Origin: Nyssa sinensis
Taxonomy: Eukaryota; Streptophyta; Magnoliopsida; Cornales; Nyssaceae
Assembly (NCBI GenBank): GCA_008638375.1
Contig: VIRR01000535.1
Location: 62,001-126,000, forward strand
Length of the DNA stretch: 64,000 nucleotides
Direction: 5' to 3'
The translations under genes were made by a program, and so were the position numbers. The notes below the pieces were generated by a model that was given only the letters and a program-made list of their open reading frames with translations, searched no databases and had not been told where the DNA came from. This document shows, one piece after another, positions 31,436-44,700 of this stretch (its first letter is position 1; each line of letters opens with the position of its first letter).

Positions 31436-34400
31436 TCAAGTTGATAACAATTGAGAGACAATGTGCATGGTTGGCCTAGATTGTGGATTTGTATGAACAC
31501 AAGCAATGGCCAACTTTGCAATGGATGCTAGTAACTGTTCAACTTCAATTGATGGAGGTGAAGGACGTTGGTCCAACATATCTTTCAACATTAAGTTATC
31601 AGACGATGAAGATGATAGCGAGGCAATGAAATCGCATGGATGCTTTCCTTTGATCACTTCCAATGTCAACACCCCAAAACTAAACACATCGCACTTTTCA
31701 GTTACCTTCATTGTATAAGCAAGCTCTGCAAAGAAAAAGAGAAATATGATCATGTACACATGCTTTGCACTCTTTCAATTTATGGAAATATAGAACTATC
31801 TTTACCTGGAGCAACATATCCATATGTGCCTGCAAGTGCACTCCAGTTTGATGAGTCTTGCTTTAAAAGCTTAGCTGTGCCAAAGTCTGAAATATGAGCC
31901 TCGTACTCAAAATCCAACAAAACATTATTGCTTGATATGTCTCGGTGGACAATTGGTGGTGAACAATCATGGTGCATGTAAGACAAAGCATGAGCCACGC
32001 CTTTAATAATATTCACCCTCCTAAGCCAATCCAATTCTCTAGACTCTTCTTCTTTGCTCAAGATTGTGGCTAAGCTACCCCTCTCCAAGTATTCATAAAC
32101 CAAAAACGAGTGTCGAGCATGTGAACAGAAACCATAAAGTTTTACAATATTTCTATGTCGTATTTCTGTTAAAGCCGTTACCTCATTTATAAACCCTTTA
32201 CGATCTGCTCTCTTCGGTAATGGGTGAAGTTTCTTTACAGCTACTATATTAGACATCAATTTTGCTTTGAAGACTGTTCCATATCCTCCTTGTCCAATGC
32301 AGAATGAGATATCAAAATTGTTGGTGGCCTTTATAATTTCATCATACGTTACTTTTCCATCAGAAGTTGATACTGAAAAGAGATCTTCATCCTGCATTTC
32401 GCTTTGTTGAACTTCTCTCTTTCCCTTTCTTCGCTCAAACATAATGAAAAGTCCAATGAATGCCCCTAGAAGTAAAAGTGCTCCAGAAAGAGGGAGGACG
32501 ATTATAAGAATGATATGGTGTTCTTTTTTGGCGGTATGTTGATACACCACAGAGGAATTTTTGCATGGTTGCAATCCCGTAACATTGCCACACAAACCTT
32601 TGTTCCCTTGCAATGCCTGTACAGTGGCATCTCTAAAGGCTTTGTTGTTGGGAATGGGACCTTGCAACTCGTTGTACGAAATGTCAACATACAACAAGCC
32701 ACGCATTTCTTCAAAATCCTTTGGAATGGACCCAGATAAGTTATTGTTGGAGAGATTCAAAGCTTCCAAACTCTGCAAACTTGTGATCTGCGGCGGTATC
32801 TCCCCCGAGAGCGAGTTATGACTCAGATCAAGCTGAGACAGATGAATTAACTTACCTATCTCAAGTGGAATCTTTTGACTAAACTTGTTGTTGCTTAAGT
32901 TTAAGTATGTCAGCTGCAACGAATTCTGTAGATTTCCTGGTATTGACCCATTCAACTTGTTTGTGGACAGATCAAGAGACAATAGTTGAGTTAGCAACCC
33001 AAGCTCTGGAGGTATACCACCAGAAAGTTGATTATCATTTAAAATCAGCTTCAGCAAAGTCAACTTCCCTAATTCCTTTGGAATCTCCCCAACTAAATGA
33101 TTTGCGGAAAGATCGAGATTCTTCATTTGAGTAGAGCTTCCAAGCTCTGGTGGTATGCTTCCAGTGATGTTGTTCCCTGCCATCCGTAGGTCAGTCAACT
33201 GTTGGCACTGTCCCCATTTATATGAGATTTCACCAAAGAAATTGTTGTAACTTAGATGCATGACTTTCAAGTTCGGATAAACACCAAAATCTTCAGATAT
33301 ATTTCCAGTGAGCTGGTTTCTATCGAGCCGCAATCTGATTAAGCTCGAGCAGTTTCTCAAGCTTTTGGGGATTGAACCATTGAGCCAGTTATCATTTACC
33401 GTGAAGTTTTGAAGTTTTCCTCCTTGGCAAATCAGGTCTGGTAAGTGGCCAGATAACTGATTATTGCTTATTATAAGCGAGAGCAACTTTTTCAGATTCT
33501 CAAATTCTTTTGGAATGAGACCCGAAAGTTGGTTGTCACGGAGAACTAAATTTTCCAAGTTGGTCAAATTGCCAAATGAAGAAGGAATGGAACCATTGAG
33601 CTGATTTTCATTCAATACTAGTTTAGCGAGAGACTTCAAATTTCCTAATTCTTTAGGAATGGAACCAGAAAGCCGATTGCTGGATAGGTACAGCACTGTT
33701 AGGTTTTTCAAGTTTCCAAAGGTTGAAGGGATGGGACCAATTAGAAGGTTGGTATTCATGTATAGCTCGACAAGATTGGTGAGATTTCCGATTCCTGGAG
33801 GAATGGAACCATAAAGGTTGTTATTGTAGAGATATAAATAAGTCAAGTTACTCATATTGCCCAAAGAAGCTGGAATTGAACCTTCAAGAGTGTTGGTGGA
33901 CAAAGAGAGCTCAGTAAGAGACCTCAGCTGAGCTATTTCTTCAGGAATTGAGCCGTTTAACTGGTTATCGTTCAGGTGGAGGGTTGCAAGATTTGTTAGC
34001 GTGCCTATTTCTGGTGGGATTATTCCCGAAAATAGATTCACGGACAAATCTAGATAGATGAGTTTGGAGAGGTTACTGATTTTTGGTGAGATGGTACCAA
34101 AAAATTCATTTATGCTGAGTTCAAAATAGGCAAGGTTTGGGAGAGATGAGAATGGAAAATCATATAACGTACCTTTTACACTTGAATTTGTGAGGTTCAG
34201 TCTGTTGACGGTTCCATAGATGTTGCAGGAAACTCCAAGCCAAGTGCATGGGCCGGCACTTGTTTCTGAACTGGTAGAATTATCAGGAGGAAGTGTCCAT
34301 GAACTTAGAATAGAATTGTTTTGGTGTTGAAGGGTGTCTTTCCATTTGAGGAGAGCATTAGCCTCTTGAGCAGAAGCAGAAGCAACATTGGGTGAAGAGA

Positions 34401-34461
34401 AAAACATAATAAACAGTACCAAGGAAACAAAGGAGATCTTCTCTAAGGTTAAAGACGCCAT
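31436..34461 (-). CDS. LRR receptor-like kinase, MIK2-like (two exons, intact)
   Basis: Exon 1 is 34461-31806 and exon 2 is 31725-31436; the 80-bp intron 31805-31726 has GT (GTAAAG) and AG (TTTGCAG) borders. The spliced protein is 981 residues, and splicing restores the APE motif as V-A-P-E-L. In order: signal peptide 1-31; a cap with PCTWLGVSC (71-79); about 20 LRRs of the LxxLxLxxNxLxGxIP type to about 605; a CGN...PC pair (624-633); membrane span about 649-674; kinase from about 716. GQGGYG is at 723-728, catalytic Lys 743, Glu 760, HRD 839-841 and DFG 859-861. This is the plant subfamily of MDIS1-interacting receptor-like kinase 2, plasma-membrane receptors for secreted peptides; HRD makes it an RD kinase. 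Ligand unknown. Tandem relatives A and B are broken. Confidence 0.93.
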
Positions 34462-35860
34462 GGTTTTTAATTTGATGTATAGCAGATGTTGGATTAATGC
34501 TCTTATTTATACACCTATTATTCGACAAGTGCCATAATATTTTATTTCAACTTGCAATACCATATTCTTGGAAGTCTACTTTTGCTGCTGACAATAATTC
34601 TCCGGAAAAAAAATGATGGCACGCTGTGAAGACTTTCGCCTCTTTTTATTTCTTTGACAAAATGCATATTCAAGTTAGAAAAGGAACCAACCATTTGTTG
34701 ACCAGGGCGGCTCAAAACAAATTGAGGCTTTGCGCAGGGTCAAGGTCCTTGTCTCTTTACTAAAGACAGCAATGTCTATTACAAGTTGATGGGGGTTGGG
34801 ATGAAGAACCTAGCAAACTGTTTCAAACCCTTTCAGCTGTATATACATGTTTCAGGAATTATTGTTCTGTGTGCTTTGTATAATTAGAAAAAATAAATGC
34901 TCCCAAATCTTGAATTTCAAATGATGTTACTATGCATCATTGATTCACGTATGCACTAACTAAGGATACACTCATATCATTTGGATTCAAAATTTGGGAC
35001 AAATGGGAAGGATAGAATTAGTCAAATTAGAAGTGTTTGTGAAAATCAGGGCTTGGGTATTCTTACCATTGCTTGATAGATTGCGTGGATGATAATGGAT
35101 CCATCTCCTCCTTTCGTTTACCAATCTCTATCTACAATGTAAAGGATATAAATATGATTAATAATAACATTGAATTTAGGTGTGTAGACTTACTTGGGTA
35201 TTGTGGGAATAAGTTAAGAACCGTTTTATTCTAATATTTAGTATATATTATACTGACATTCCTTACGTTTCTAATAACTACAAAGACATCTTTTGAAATT
35301 TTTAAAACTATATTGTCATCTCCTATTTTTATTGACAAATTACACATACCTCTCCTCTTGTCCATTTTTTTTTTCCAAAATGACAAAATATCCTTTTCGT
35401 TTTTTTAAATATTTTTTCAATTTTGACTATATTTTTCTTACTTTTTTTTTTAAAAAAAATCATTTTATATAAAATAAATTTAAAGTAAATAACTTATATT
35501 TTATTTTTGATCAAGAATGGTTTAATCAATATTTATTTGAAAATAAAAAAAAATAGACAAAATTGAAAAAATAAAATAAAAGTGACACTTTTGGCATTTT
35601 GAAAACAAAATGGACTGGAAAGAAAATATCTGTAACTTATTAGTAGAAGTAGAGGAGGATAATATAATTTTAAAAATCTAGAAGAAGTCTCTGTAATTGT
35701 TAGAATTATCAAGGAGGTCAATATAATTTATCTTAATATTTATTTTGAAATTGCCTTTAAAAATAGTTAACAAGAGAAAAAACAATGTCAATAATTGTGT
35801 ACTTTATTTTTGGACCCTGAACACCATTTTCATCTTCTATGCTTCTCTTTCCATTTCTAA
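34462..35860. repeat. Upstream region of the intact kinase, duplicated near 22.5-23.3 and 30.3-30.7 kb
   Basis: 34462-35225 matches 22550-23330; 35228-35860 matches 30265-30700 (CTAATATTTAG, TACTTTTTTTTTAAAAAAAATC-type). The join at about 35226 shows that the two duplicates differ by an internal rearrangement as well as by the MULE insertion. Confidence 0.8.
34504..34511 (-). promoter_or_regulatory. TATA box of the intact receptor kinase
   Basis: The minus strand reads TATAAATA about 45 bases upstream of the ATG at 34461. The same block is kept in copies A and B, so this is the shared core promoter. It implies a short 5' leader. Confidence 0.65.
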
Positions 35861-35904
35861 TTTTTTAAATATGCTATTATAAGATAACTATTTTAGAGAA
35901 TATA

Positions 35905-36965
35905 AATACAATGATAATAACGTTGAATTTTACGCGTGTAGTATGTAGGCCCAAGTATTGCAACAACAGTCTCTCTACTTATAAAAATTCATATGATTTA
36001 ATTGCTTGGAGACTCAAGCATCGGTATTCGTTTGACTGTGTTATGATTTTGTCGTTGATGATTAATAACTTTGAATTTTACGCGTGTAATATGTTGGCCC
36101 AAGTATTGCGACAACAGTTTCTCTACTTATAAAAATCCATATGATTTAATTGCTTGGAGACTCGGGCATCGGTATTCGTTTGACTGCATTTTGATTTTGT
36201 CGTTGATGATTAATAACTTTGAATTTTACGCGTGTAGTATGTAGGTCCAAGTATTGCGACAACAATCTCTCTACTTATAAAAATCCATATGATTTAATTG
36301 CTTGGAGACTCGGGCATCTGTATTTGTTTGACTGCGTTATGATTTCGTCGTTGATGATTAATAACTTTGAATTTTACGCATGTAGTATGTAGGCCCAAGT
36401 GTTGCGACAACAGTCTCTCTACTTATAAAAATTCATACGATTTAATTGCTTGGAGACTCGGGCATTGGTATTTGTTTGACTGCGTAATGATTTTGTTGTT
36501 GATGATTAATAACTTTGAATTTTACGCGTGTAGTATGCTGGCCCAAGTATTGCGACAACAGTCTCTCTACTTATAAAAATTCATACGATTTAATTGCATA
36601 GAGACTCGGGCATCGGTATTCGTTTGACTGCATTATGATTTTGTCGTTGATGATTAATAACTTTGAATTTTACACGTGTAGTATATAGGCCCAAGTATTG
36701 CAACAACAGTCTCTCTACTTATAAAAATTGAGACTCAGGCATCGATATTCGTTTAACTGCGTTATGATTTCGTCGTTGATGATTAATAACTTTGAATTTT
36801 ATGCGTGTAGTATGTAGGTTCAAGTATTGCGACAACAGTCTCTCTACTTATAAAAATCCATACAATTTAATTGGTTGGAGACTCGAACATCGTTTGACTA
36901 CGTTATGATTATGATTTTGTCGTTGATGATTAATAACTTTGAATTTAGGCATATAGCGTGTAGAC
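35905..36965. repeat. 148-bp minisatellite upstream of the intact kinase
   Basis: The phrase GAATTTTACGCGTGTAGTATG recurs at 35925, 36073, 36221, 36369, 36517, 36665, 36794 and (as GAATTTAGGC) 36941. Spacing is 148 except one 129-bp unit that lost about 19 bases and a last one of 147. About seven copies. Short ORFs across it are artefacts of the repeat. Confidence 0.95.
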
Positions 36966-38000
36966 TTGGGCATTGCGACAAGACCTCTCCCCAATTGAAT
37001 TTTTGTACTAGTTTGTTAAATGTAGGTAAATGTTACTATCACCATCAGCTATTCTAAAACGACCCTTTATGAGATTGATTGTTTCTCTTGACTAAATCAC
37101 ACTTCATGGGTAAAAAATTATGCCAGTATTATTTATTTTGAAATTACCTTAAAAGATAGTTAACAAGTAAAACCCATGTCTCTCTCCATTTCTAAGATTT
37201 TTATAACTTTTTTTTTTTTTGTTCTTTATTGTTTTGAATATGAAAAACACATTTAAATTTTAGTTTGGTTGTTGGTTTGAGATAAATTCAAATGTATTAA
37301 GAGTGTTTATGCATTTAGGTCAGGTGGATAATTCTAAGCCCCATGCCCTTTCACTTAGTTTTTAATTTCATTTTTGGTTTAACGGCTTGATGACTTTTAA
37401 TTTGGGAAATTGCATTTTATCTCCTATAGTTAGTACTGTTTTCACATAACGACCATTAATTTAAAAATTGACATTTAACTCCCCAAAAATTTCAGTCAAA
37501 ATATACAATCGTGTTTCACATACTGACTAAGCAAGTTAATATTGTTTGAACCATACTACATACACAATTTTGCTATTTACAAAAATCCTCGGAAATCTAA
37601 AGAGCAAGTACAATTTGAAATACTTTACTTAAGCCAAATACAAAGTAAAAAACATTATAATTAGATTAATACGAGCAGATTGACGGCAACCACATGTGAT
37701 AAATGTCAATACGTGTTTCTCTTGAAATTTTTTTTTATTAACGGCAAAAAAAATTCCGCGAGGTGATAAATGTTCTAGTTTTTTTCGAGGAGGTTACGTG
37801 CACACCACATGTGGGTTCTGAGTAATTTCCCCAGTTGATTTTTTAAAATGGTCATGATGAAATAGCTTTTCATCAAAATGTTACAATTCAAATACCAACA
37901 CTGGTTCTCATCATTCATCCTCTCTAGTAACAGCTCTGCATTTGAATTTGCATTTGCATTTGCATTTGGTTGTTATGAGGGAGAAAAAGATATTTTTACT
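36966..38000. other. Duplicated flank then spacer, no gene
   Basis: 37000-37110 is the empty-site counterpart of the MULE insertion. 37130-37380 matches 30600-30960. 37380-38000 shows nothing coding. Confidence 0.6.
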
Positions 38001-38592
38001 TAAAAAAGAAAAACAGACAGCATCGTCAAGTATCACCTTATCAACACAAAAATATCAAACCACCATCAGAGGATCTTTGCAATTATAAATGCCAATCTTA
38101 TAAACAAAATACTCCTACAAACATAGCCCACCACTCGTCCATGAAACATATTAACTATAGCAGACTACAAACTGGGGAAAAAAATCTACATGTATTATTT
38201 AGCGGTGTTATTAAACAATCCCACAATACCTGTCCACGCACGTTTGATGGATTATATAACAAACCCACAATACCTGACCACCGCAAATTGCCGCCTGCTT
38301 CTGACTCAGCAACCAAGCTTTACCACATCAAACTATCATCTTAGATGAACCACAATGCTGGTAGACATAAAACAAGGCTCCACCCCCAAGAATTCAATTC
38401 AAACGATCTATCCAAACCAAGAGCAGCAAATGCTTCACTTTTTAGAAATTCTCGATCTTTGAATGAAATAAGTCTCCAAATTTAAGCTAAATATAGGTAA
38501 AGAACAATAGAATTTGATCTTTTTTTTTAGCAAATTTGATAACATAGTCACTTTTCCCTTATTATTACAACCATCAAAACAGTCACCTAAAT

Positions 38593-39110
38593 CTAAAACC
38601 AAAAAGATATAGCTTTAAACAAAAAACAGAGAGATAGAGATTCATTTATCTCAAGCAATCTTAACCTCAATGCCATGGATTGCCTAAGAGTACATAAACC
38701 CCAAGAGTCCCCATCCCATTTCAACATAAACACATCAATACTGTGTACATAAATACACATACAGACAGGAAACTCGTGTAATAGCTTGATCTCATTCTCA
38801 TCGGTCCAAAGCTGTTGAAACAACGTCTGAGACTTGTCCAACGCCAACGACTTCTTCTCCTCGACAACGGTCGCGATTGAGATGTCCTCGATGCGTTGAC
38901 GCTTCAGATCTAGAAGCAAATCGACGATGCCCTGAGTTGGATCGCTATTGGGGACGCTCATTACAGATACGGTTACTTCAGGAAGGAGACCACCGACAGC
39001 CAGATTGGATGAAGAAGTGGAGTCCTCATCATTCAAGTCGTCACCATCTTACTCATCCTCCTGGACTGGGTGGGTTAGGGTTAAGTCCTCCTGATTTTCT
39101 TCAGAACCGT
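38593..39110 (-). pseudogene. Fragment resembling GeBP/STOREKEEPER transcription factor N-terminus
   Basis: The minus strand reads an acidic, Ser-rich start (a TAA interrupts it near 39051), then NDEDSTSSSNLAVGG and a block LFQQLWTDENEIKLLHEF. The last block resembles the W-[TS]-E-x-DE-I opening of the GeBP DNA-binding domain, which then stops abruptly. No further domain is visible. It may be a pseudogene or the first exon of a gene whose rest was lost. The neighbouring block 38010-38420 is duplicated at 14300-14700. Family call is tentative. Confidence 0.35.
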
Positions 39111-40040
39111 ACACAAACAAGATGTATACACATCACACGAAAAAGCTTTTTATATATTTTAAGTCAATTGATAATAAAATCATTTTATTCCGTATGTTGA
39201 CGATATTACGAGACAAACTCTAATTAAAAAAAAATAAAAAAATTAATATAATTTTTAAAAATTTAAGAATCTGTATATAATAATGATAAATTTTATAAGA
39301 AATTATTATAATTTAAAATTTTAATTTATAAAAGCTTCAAGGTGAATCCTTGATTTAAAAATGAACAAAATGAAACATGATTACGAGCTTTCATGGTAAA
39401 TTTAAGTGAAATTTAAATTTAAATTTGAGTCAAAATTTATTTTTAAAAAAAATTTTATTAACATTAGATTTAAACTTATAACAAATTTATTTTTACTTAA
39501 ACTTAAATTTAAATCTAAAAAATACTATTTATAAATTCAAATTTATAATGATTAAATAATATTCATGAATTATTGGATAACATCAAATTTAAATGAGATA
39601 TTTACTCAAATTTAAGTAAAATTTTGACTTATTATTGAAGATGGAAATACTTCTCTGAAAGTTATTCACACAAATTTTATTTCTGGTTTAACTCCGAAGT
39701 TACAGACTCGCAATGGGAAATGTCATTTGGCTTACATATATAAACAAAGTCATACCACAATTAATTTATTACAATAAGATAGAGAAACTTATTATGAACA
39801 TAATACACCCTAGCTATTACCAAACACCCCTAGAGAGTGCACCGAGCCATGCAGCTGCCATGCTTTATTTCATGTCACATCCATGGTTGTGGGTTCATTC
39901 CTCCGTTTATCACCTGATGAGGGATTCCTGGTCTGGGTGTTTTACTTCCAACTAGATCGACTGTGTTATGTGGAGGGAGAAAGACGAAAATATTAATAAA
40001 AATTGCATAAATGCTCCGTTATGCGGTGTGTGTGTGTGTG

Positions 40041-40099
<59 letters not shown>

Positions 40100-40246
40100 T
40101 CTTTAACACAAAGTGACAGATTGGACTTACTAGATTGTTCAGCTATGGCTAGTGATATGAACAGGATGAAGATGAAGAAGTATAGAATGATTAAAAACGT
40201 AGGAGAAACAGATGACTCGTTCAACATTTTGCTATTATATATATGT
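39111..40246. other. AT-rich spacer with microsatellite
   Basis: No gene seen. 40026-40100 is a compound GT, TCTG, TC and TA microsatellite. Confidence 0.6.
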
Positions 40247-40481
40247 TGATGAGAGAAAGATGCATGGTTATTCCAATGGGAATGATACATGGGTTAAAAC
40301 CCTTATATTCAATGTGAATAATACATGTACAAGAGGGCTTATATATAAGTATACAAGAGGGAATAATACTGGCATATTTTAGGAAATAATATTGGCATAT
40401 TCTAAGGATATGCTGAGAATATGTCAATGTATAATTGTACAATATGGATATGGATACTACGTTTGACAGTACACAGTAACA
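40247..40481 (-). repeat. Copia 3' LTR
   Basis: Matches 58660-58851 (TTATATTCAATGTGAATAAT, TATATATAAGTATACAAGAG, CGTTTGACAGTACAC). In minus orientation it starts TGTTACTGTG directly after the G-run polypurine tract (40482-40494, GTTTGAGGGGGGG). The low-coordinate edge is uncertain because a GA microsatellite replaces it in the partner. Confidence 0.8.
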
Positions 40482-40494
40482 CCCCCCCTCAAAC

Positions 40495-41049
40495 TCAAGT
40501 AGGGGTAGTAGAGACCAACTGGGGTTTGGATACTAAATCATGATGGCGTCCTGGTGGATGTGCTTTGGTGAAGAAGTCGACCGATTAATCGGTAGAGGAG
40601 ACAAAGAGGAGTCGAACAATACCACTGGTAATGTGTTGATGCACAAAGTGACAATCAATTTCGATATGTTTGGTACGTTCATGAAAAACATCATTGTGGG
40701 CAATCTGAATAGCACTACGATTATCACAGTAGAGGACAATAGCAGTGGGAAGAGGGACTCCCAAGGTAGCAAAAAGCCATTGAACCCAAAGAAGCTCCTG
40801 GGTAGTATCGGTGAGAGCGCGATATTCAACTTTAGTACTAGAGCGAGCTGTGATAGTTTGTTTTTTCCTACGCCAGAAAATAAGAGAGGTGCCAAGGAAT
40901 AAACATTAGCCAGTGGTAGAACGACGGTTAGTCGGGTCCCCTGCCGAATCAGCATCGGAGTAGGCACGCAACTCAAGAGGTGAGTCGACGAAAAAATGAA
41001 GACCATGAAAGAGGGTACCTTTAAGATACTGAAGGATTCGGAGAACAGC
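40495..41049 (-). pseudogene. Copia RNase H, C-terminal part
   Basis: The minus strand continues the copia frame after the solo-LTR insertion: VLRILQYLKGTLFHGL, then the RNase H motifs AYSDADSAGDPTNRRSTTG (first Asp), WRRKKQTITARSSTKVEYRA (Glu) and YCDNRSAIQIAHN (second Asp). HERTKHIEIDCHFVHQH and a natural TGA at 40495-40497 follow. A frame change after RSTTG and a TAA inside SSTD-SVDFF break it. Domain otherwise complete. Confidence 0.85.
41045..41049 (+). repeat. Target-site duplication ACAGC of the 41-45 kb solo LTR
   Basis: ACAGC at 41045-41049 and again at 45101-45105. Joining the two sides rebuilds an uninterrupted copia frame. Confidence 0.85.
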
Positions 41050-41441
41050 TGTAATACCCCGACCCAAAGATACCGGGTCATATTGGGCACGCATTACGAG
41101 GATACAAAAGATTAGTGTAAAGATGATACATTTTAGAAAATAATTAATTTTCAAAAGTAATTAATTATTTTAATATAAGAAATAATTTGTAGCATATATA
41201 AATAATTAAATATAAATATATATACAATATAAATAATTATAACCTTAAATATATATGTATAATTATATAATTGTATACATGAATATATATATATGTATGT
41301 TAAAATATGTGTATATGTGTAAATGTATATAATTACATATATAATATGAGAGCATGCTATTGTCCAAGGTGTATAAAGGTGTGTGTGTGTGTGTGTGTTG
41401 GTGAGAGGTGTGAGTATGTGTCCAAAGTGTATTAGGGTGTG

Positions 41442-41487
<46 letters not shown>

Positions 41488-41695
41488 GCAAACAAAACAC
41501 CACCAACACACACAGCCACTTGGCCTGCCCCAAACAGTGACTAAGGTCACTCATTTGAGATACTGCAGTAAGCAAGGGATAAGCTAGTTGGTGGGGCAAA
41601 TCAGGTTTTATAGAGTAATGATCATTGTGCACTTACATACACATATAAACATATTATACACCCACCCAACCACTCGGATACACAGAAAGATAGAT

Positions 41696-41732
<37 letters not shown>

Positions 41733-44700
41733 TCTGAGAAAGAAGAAGGAAAGGAGTGGGAAGCAAGGAGCAAAGGGGAGAGAAACAGTTTGGAAAGGTA
41801 AATCCAACAATTTCTCTCTCTAGAATTTTTCTATGTATAAACTATTTTAAGCTTTGATATATGCTTGAATAGTGTTTAGATCATGGTTAGACTAGTTTAA
41901 GCATGAATTTTAAGCCTTAAAAAAGGATAAAAAAATTAAACCCGTCAAGCCAGCCATGAGAGACCTTGCTTACAGCAGGTCTGAACCCATCAAAATAAAA
42001 TCCTATTTGACTTATCAAGACCTGAACTAGACCTCCCCAGTATTCCAAAAATGTGTGACCGCGATAAAAAAAAACAAAGAAATGACCTTCAAAGGTCGAG
42101 TTGCAAGTACGGGTTTCAAAACCCAACCTCGCAAACACATAGTTAAAACCATTTTTGTGAATAGGGATTTCAACCTTATGAAAAATGGAGCACATCAAAA
42201 CAAACCCCATCGAGTTTGGCTAAAAAATGAGCCTATACAAACGAGATGCTGGTTTGATTATCAAATCGTAAACCGAATGCGTGAGCTCAACCTAGGACTC
42301 CAAATGAATGCTAAACCAGTCCTTAACACCTTAGGGATGTTTGGGATTAAAAACAGTGGAGATTGAGTGAACAAAAACGCATGAAATTAAAGCTCTTTAG
42401 CTTCGGAGATTAGGGCAACAGTGACAATCGTGTGGGGAAGACGATTGAGTCAACTCGGTTTTTTAAAAGAATCAGTGTGTCGACTCAGGACACGTGGTGG
42501 CGTTGTAAACTACCACCGTATAAAATGGGGCGACGTCGTTTCGTTTAAAAGGGTCTTAAAAACCCTAATCCACCTCGTTTGGTTACACGTTTAAGAGCCC
42601 AATTAAATATCCTGGGCGCGAATTGGATGGCCTATCCACGGATAAGGCCTCTGTCCGTTGTTTGGTTTTCAGAAATTAAGAAAAAAATGAGGGACTGCTG
42701 TCCCTAAGGTTCGAACAGCCGACGCCCTGTGTAAAACCAAGGCCCTTTCCCACTGTGACACGCATGCGCGCGTGTTACTATATGGGCGATATATATATAT
42801 ATATTATATCTAATAAATATAAATAAAAATAAATAAATAAAAGGTGCATTCTGCACCTACGGGGAATCGAACGCAGTATCTTTTGGGATGGAGGTGGCAC
42901 GTTGGCCAGCGTGCCACCCTATTCGACCATTAATATGTTGCAAAGAATATATATATCTCATATTAAATGGATTTAATTTAATTAAAATGCATTTAATTAA
43001 ATTAAATAGTCAAAAAATACCCAGTGTCCAAATGAGGCAAGTTATATATGTATTTCTACTATCTCAGACCTCTTAAGTCCACTGGTGAGGTCCACGATAT
43101 GAGATGAGGTCCCGAAAAATTTAAACACCCGTAAAAATGTCAAAATGACCAAAATACCCCTGCTCCATAAACGAGTCAAACGAGGTCCAATTAAAATAAA
43201 TAAATAATGGATTTTGACTATTTTAAACATTCTGAATCTAATAGTGGGGTCCGTTTCATGAGACGGGGCTCCAAAAAATTTAGACACATTAAGGTATAAA
43301 TTACCAAATTGCCCCTAACATATCCTAAGCCGAATTAAATTCTTAGAAAGCCTAAATTGACTTTCTTCGACGTTCCGGACTCAATGGTAGAGTCTGTTCC
43401 ACCAAAAGAAGTGTCTAAAATAAAGAGACATAAAATTTGATGAGTAGCATCAATCAGGTGACTATAAATTTAAAACGTTGCCGAAGTACTAAATTAAGGC
43501 ACGTACGTTGAAATGAAATACGGAAAGACACGTCACGTCGACATATGAAGTAATTAAAATTAATTTAAAGTTAATGAAGCTACCAGAAGAGTATAGTTAA
43601 AATGAAATAAATTCCTAACACATTAGATTGTGTGGTAGGCTAAGAATACGAGTCGAATTAAGTATATACGAAATTTATGGGATATTCCTAAATTAGTTAG
43701 GATTAAATACGATCTAGGCATAAGTTAAGAAGCATCGATAGGTGATATTGCAGTGAATGTGAAGTTGATGAGATTGTTTATGAATTGTTATTAAGAACTA
43801 CGGAGGAAGTGAGAAAGCGCATTTTAGCACGAACCCTAAAGGACCGAGGTCAGTAACCCTGTGTTTGAAATGGAGATTTAACTCTATATATTTGAAGAAG
43901 TTTTAAGTTCAAATTATATGAAGCATTTGAATATCAAATTCAGTTTTCATACGATACTTGTTTTAAAATATTCTGTTACGACATGTTGGTTAAATGTTTT
44001 TTTTTTTACTTTCAGTTCTTTTCTTGGAAATGTTTAGCATGGTCGGGTTAAATGAAAATCTCTTTAAATATTCTGAATTTGATTATTGCAAGTAATTGAA
44101 GTTCTATTGCAGAAGTTATATATTTCATGTTTTAAACACTCATGAAAAGTATCCATTGAAGAAACTATGCGATAATTGCTTTATAGGATAAATGGTACAT
44201 AAGTACCACCCATGACGTTGAAATCATTCGAGATTCAACTGAGATACAAATGAATGCTCGGTAGCAGGATCTAATCCCCCAGGCAAATGAGATCGACAGT
44301 ATTGGCAGTAAAATGGGAGTCTAGTTCGAAACAGATTCCACCTAATTAAAGAGAAAAGATGACAAATGATTTTAAAAATGGAAGTAGGTTTTTACCCCCA
44401 TTTTATTATACGTGTTTATATGCTTTTAAATTGCATATGCTTTAATTGGAAATGTGTGTTTAGCTTGAATACTTTAAATGTTTCCAAGCTATCTGTTTTA
44501 AGAATGCATATATTCTGTGTTCTAAAATGTACGAGCAATTGGTAGTGAGTATTTTATAAACTCTCATGTGCTAAACCACTACCAGTTGAAAACCCCATGA
44601 CGAATGCAGGAATTACTCACAAACTTATATTAGCTTACCAGAATTTTATTCGGAGCCCTCTTTCAGGTAAATGATGGCAGCTAGATCTTTATGGCGATGA

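Noticed and set aside
31780..31806. Reading exon 1 of the kinase straight on to the stop (893 codons, ending GKDSSIFP)
   Set aside because: The GT-AG intron restores the APE motif and the rest of the kinase, so the shorter protein is an unspliced reading.
35911..36576. Plus ORFs of about 70 codons that look alike
   Set aside because: They are successive units of the 148-bp minisatellite read in the same frame.
40540..40902. 120-codon plus ORF and 185-codon minus ORF
   Set aside because: The copia RNase H reads in another minus frame with clear motifs; these are shadow frames.
42055..42366. 103-codon plus ORF
   Set aside because: Inside the solo LTR; no family and no matching frame in the related copy.
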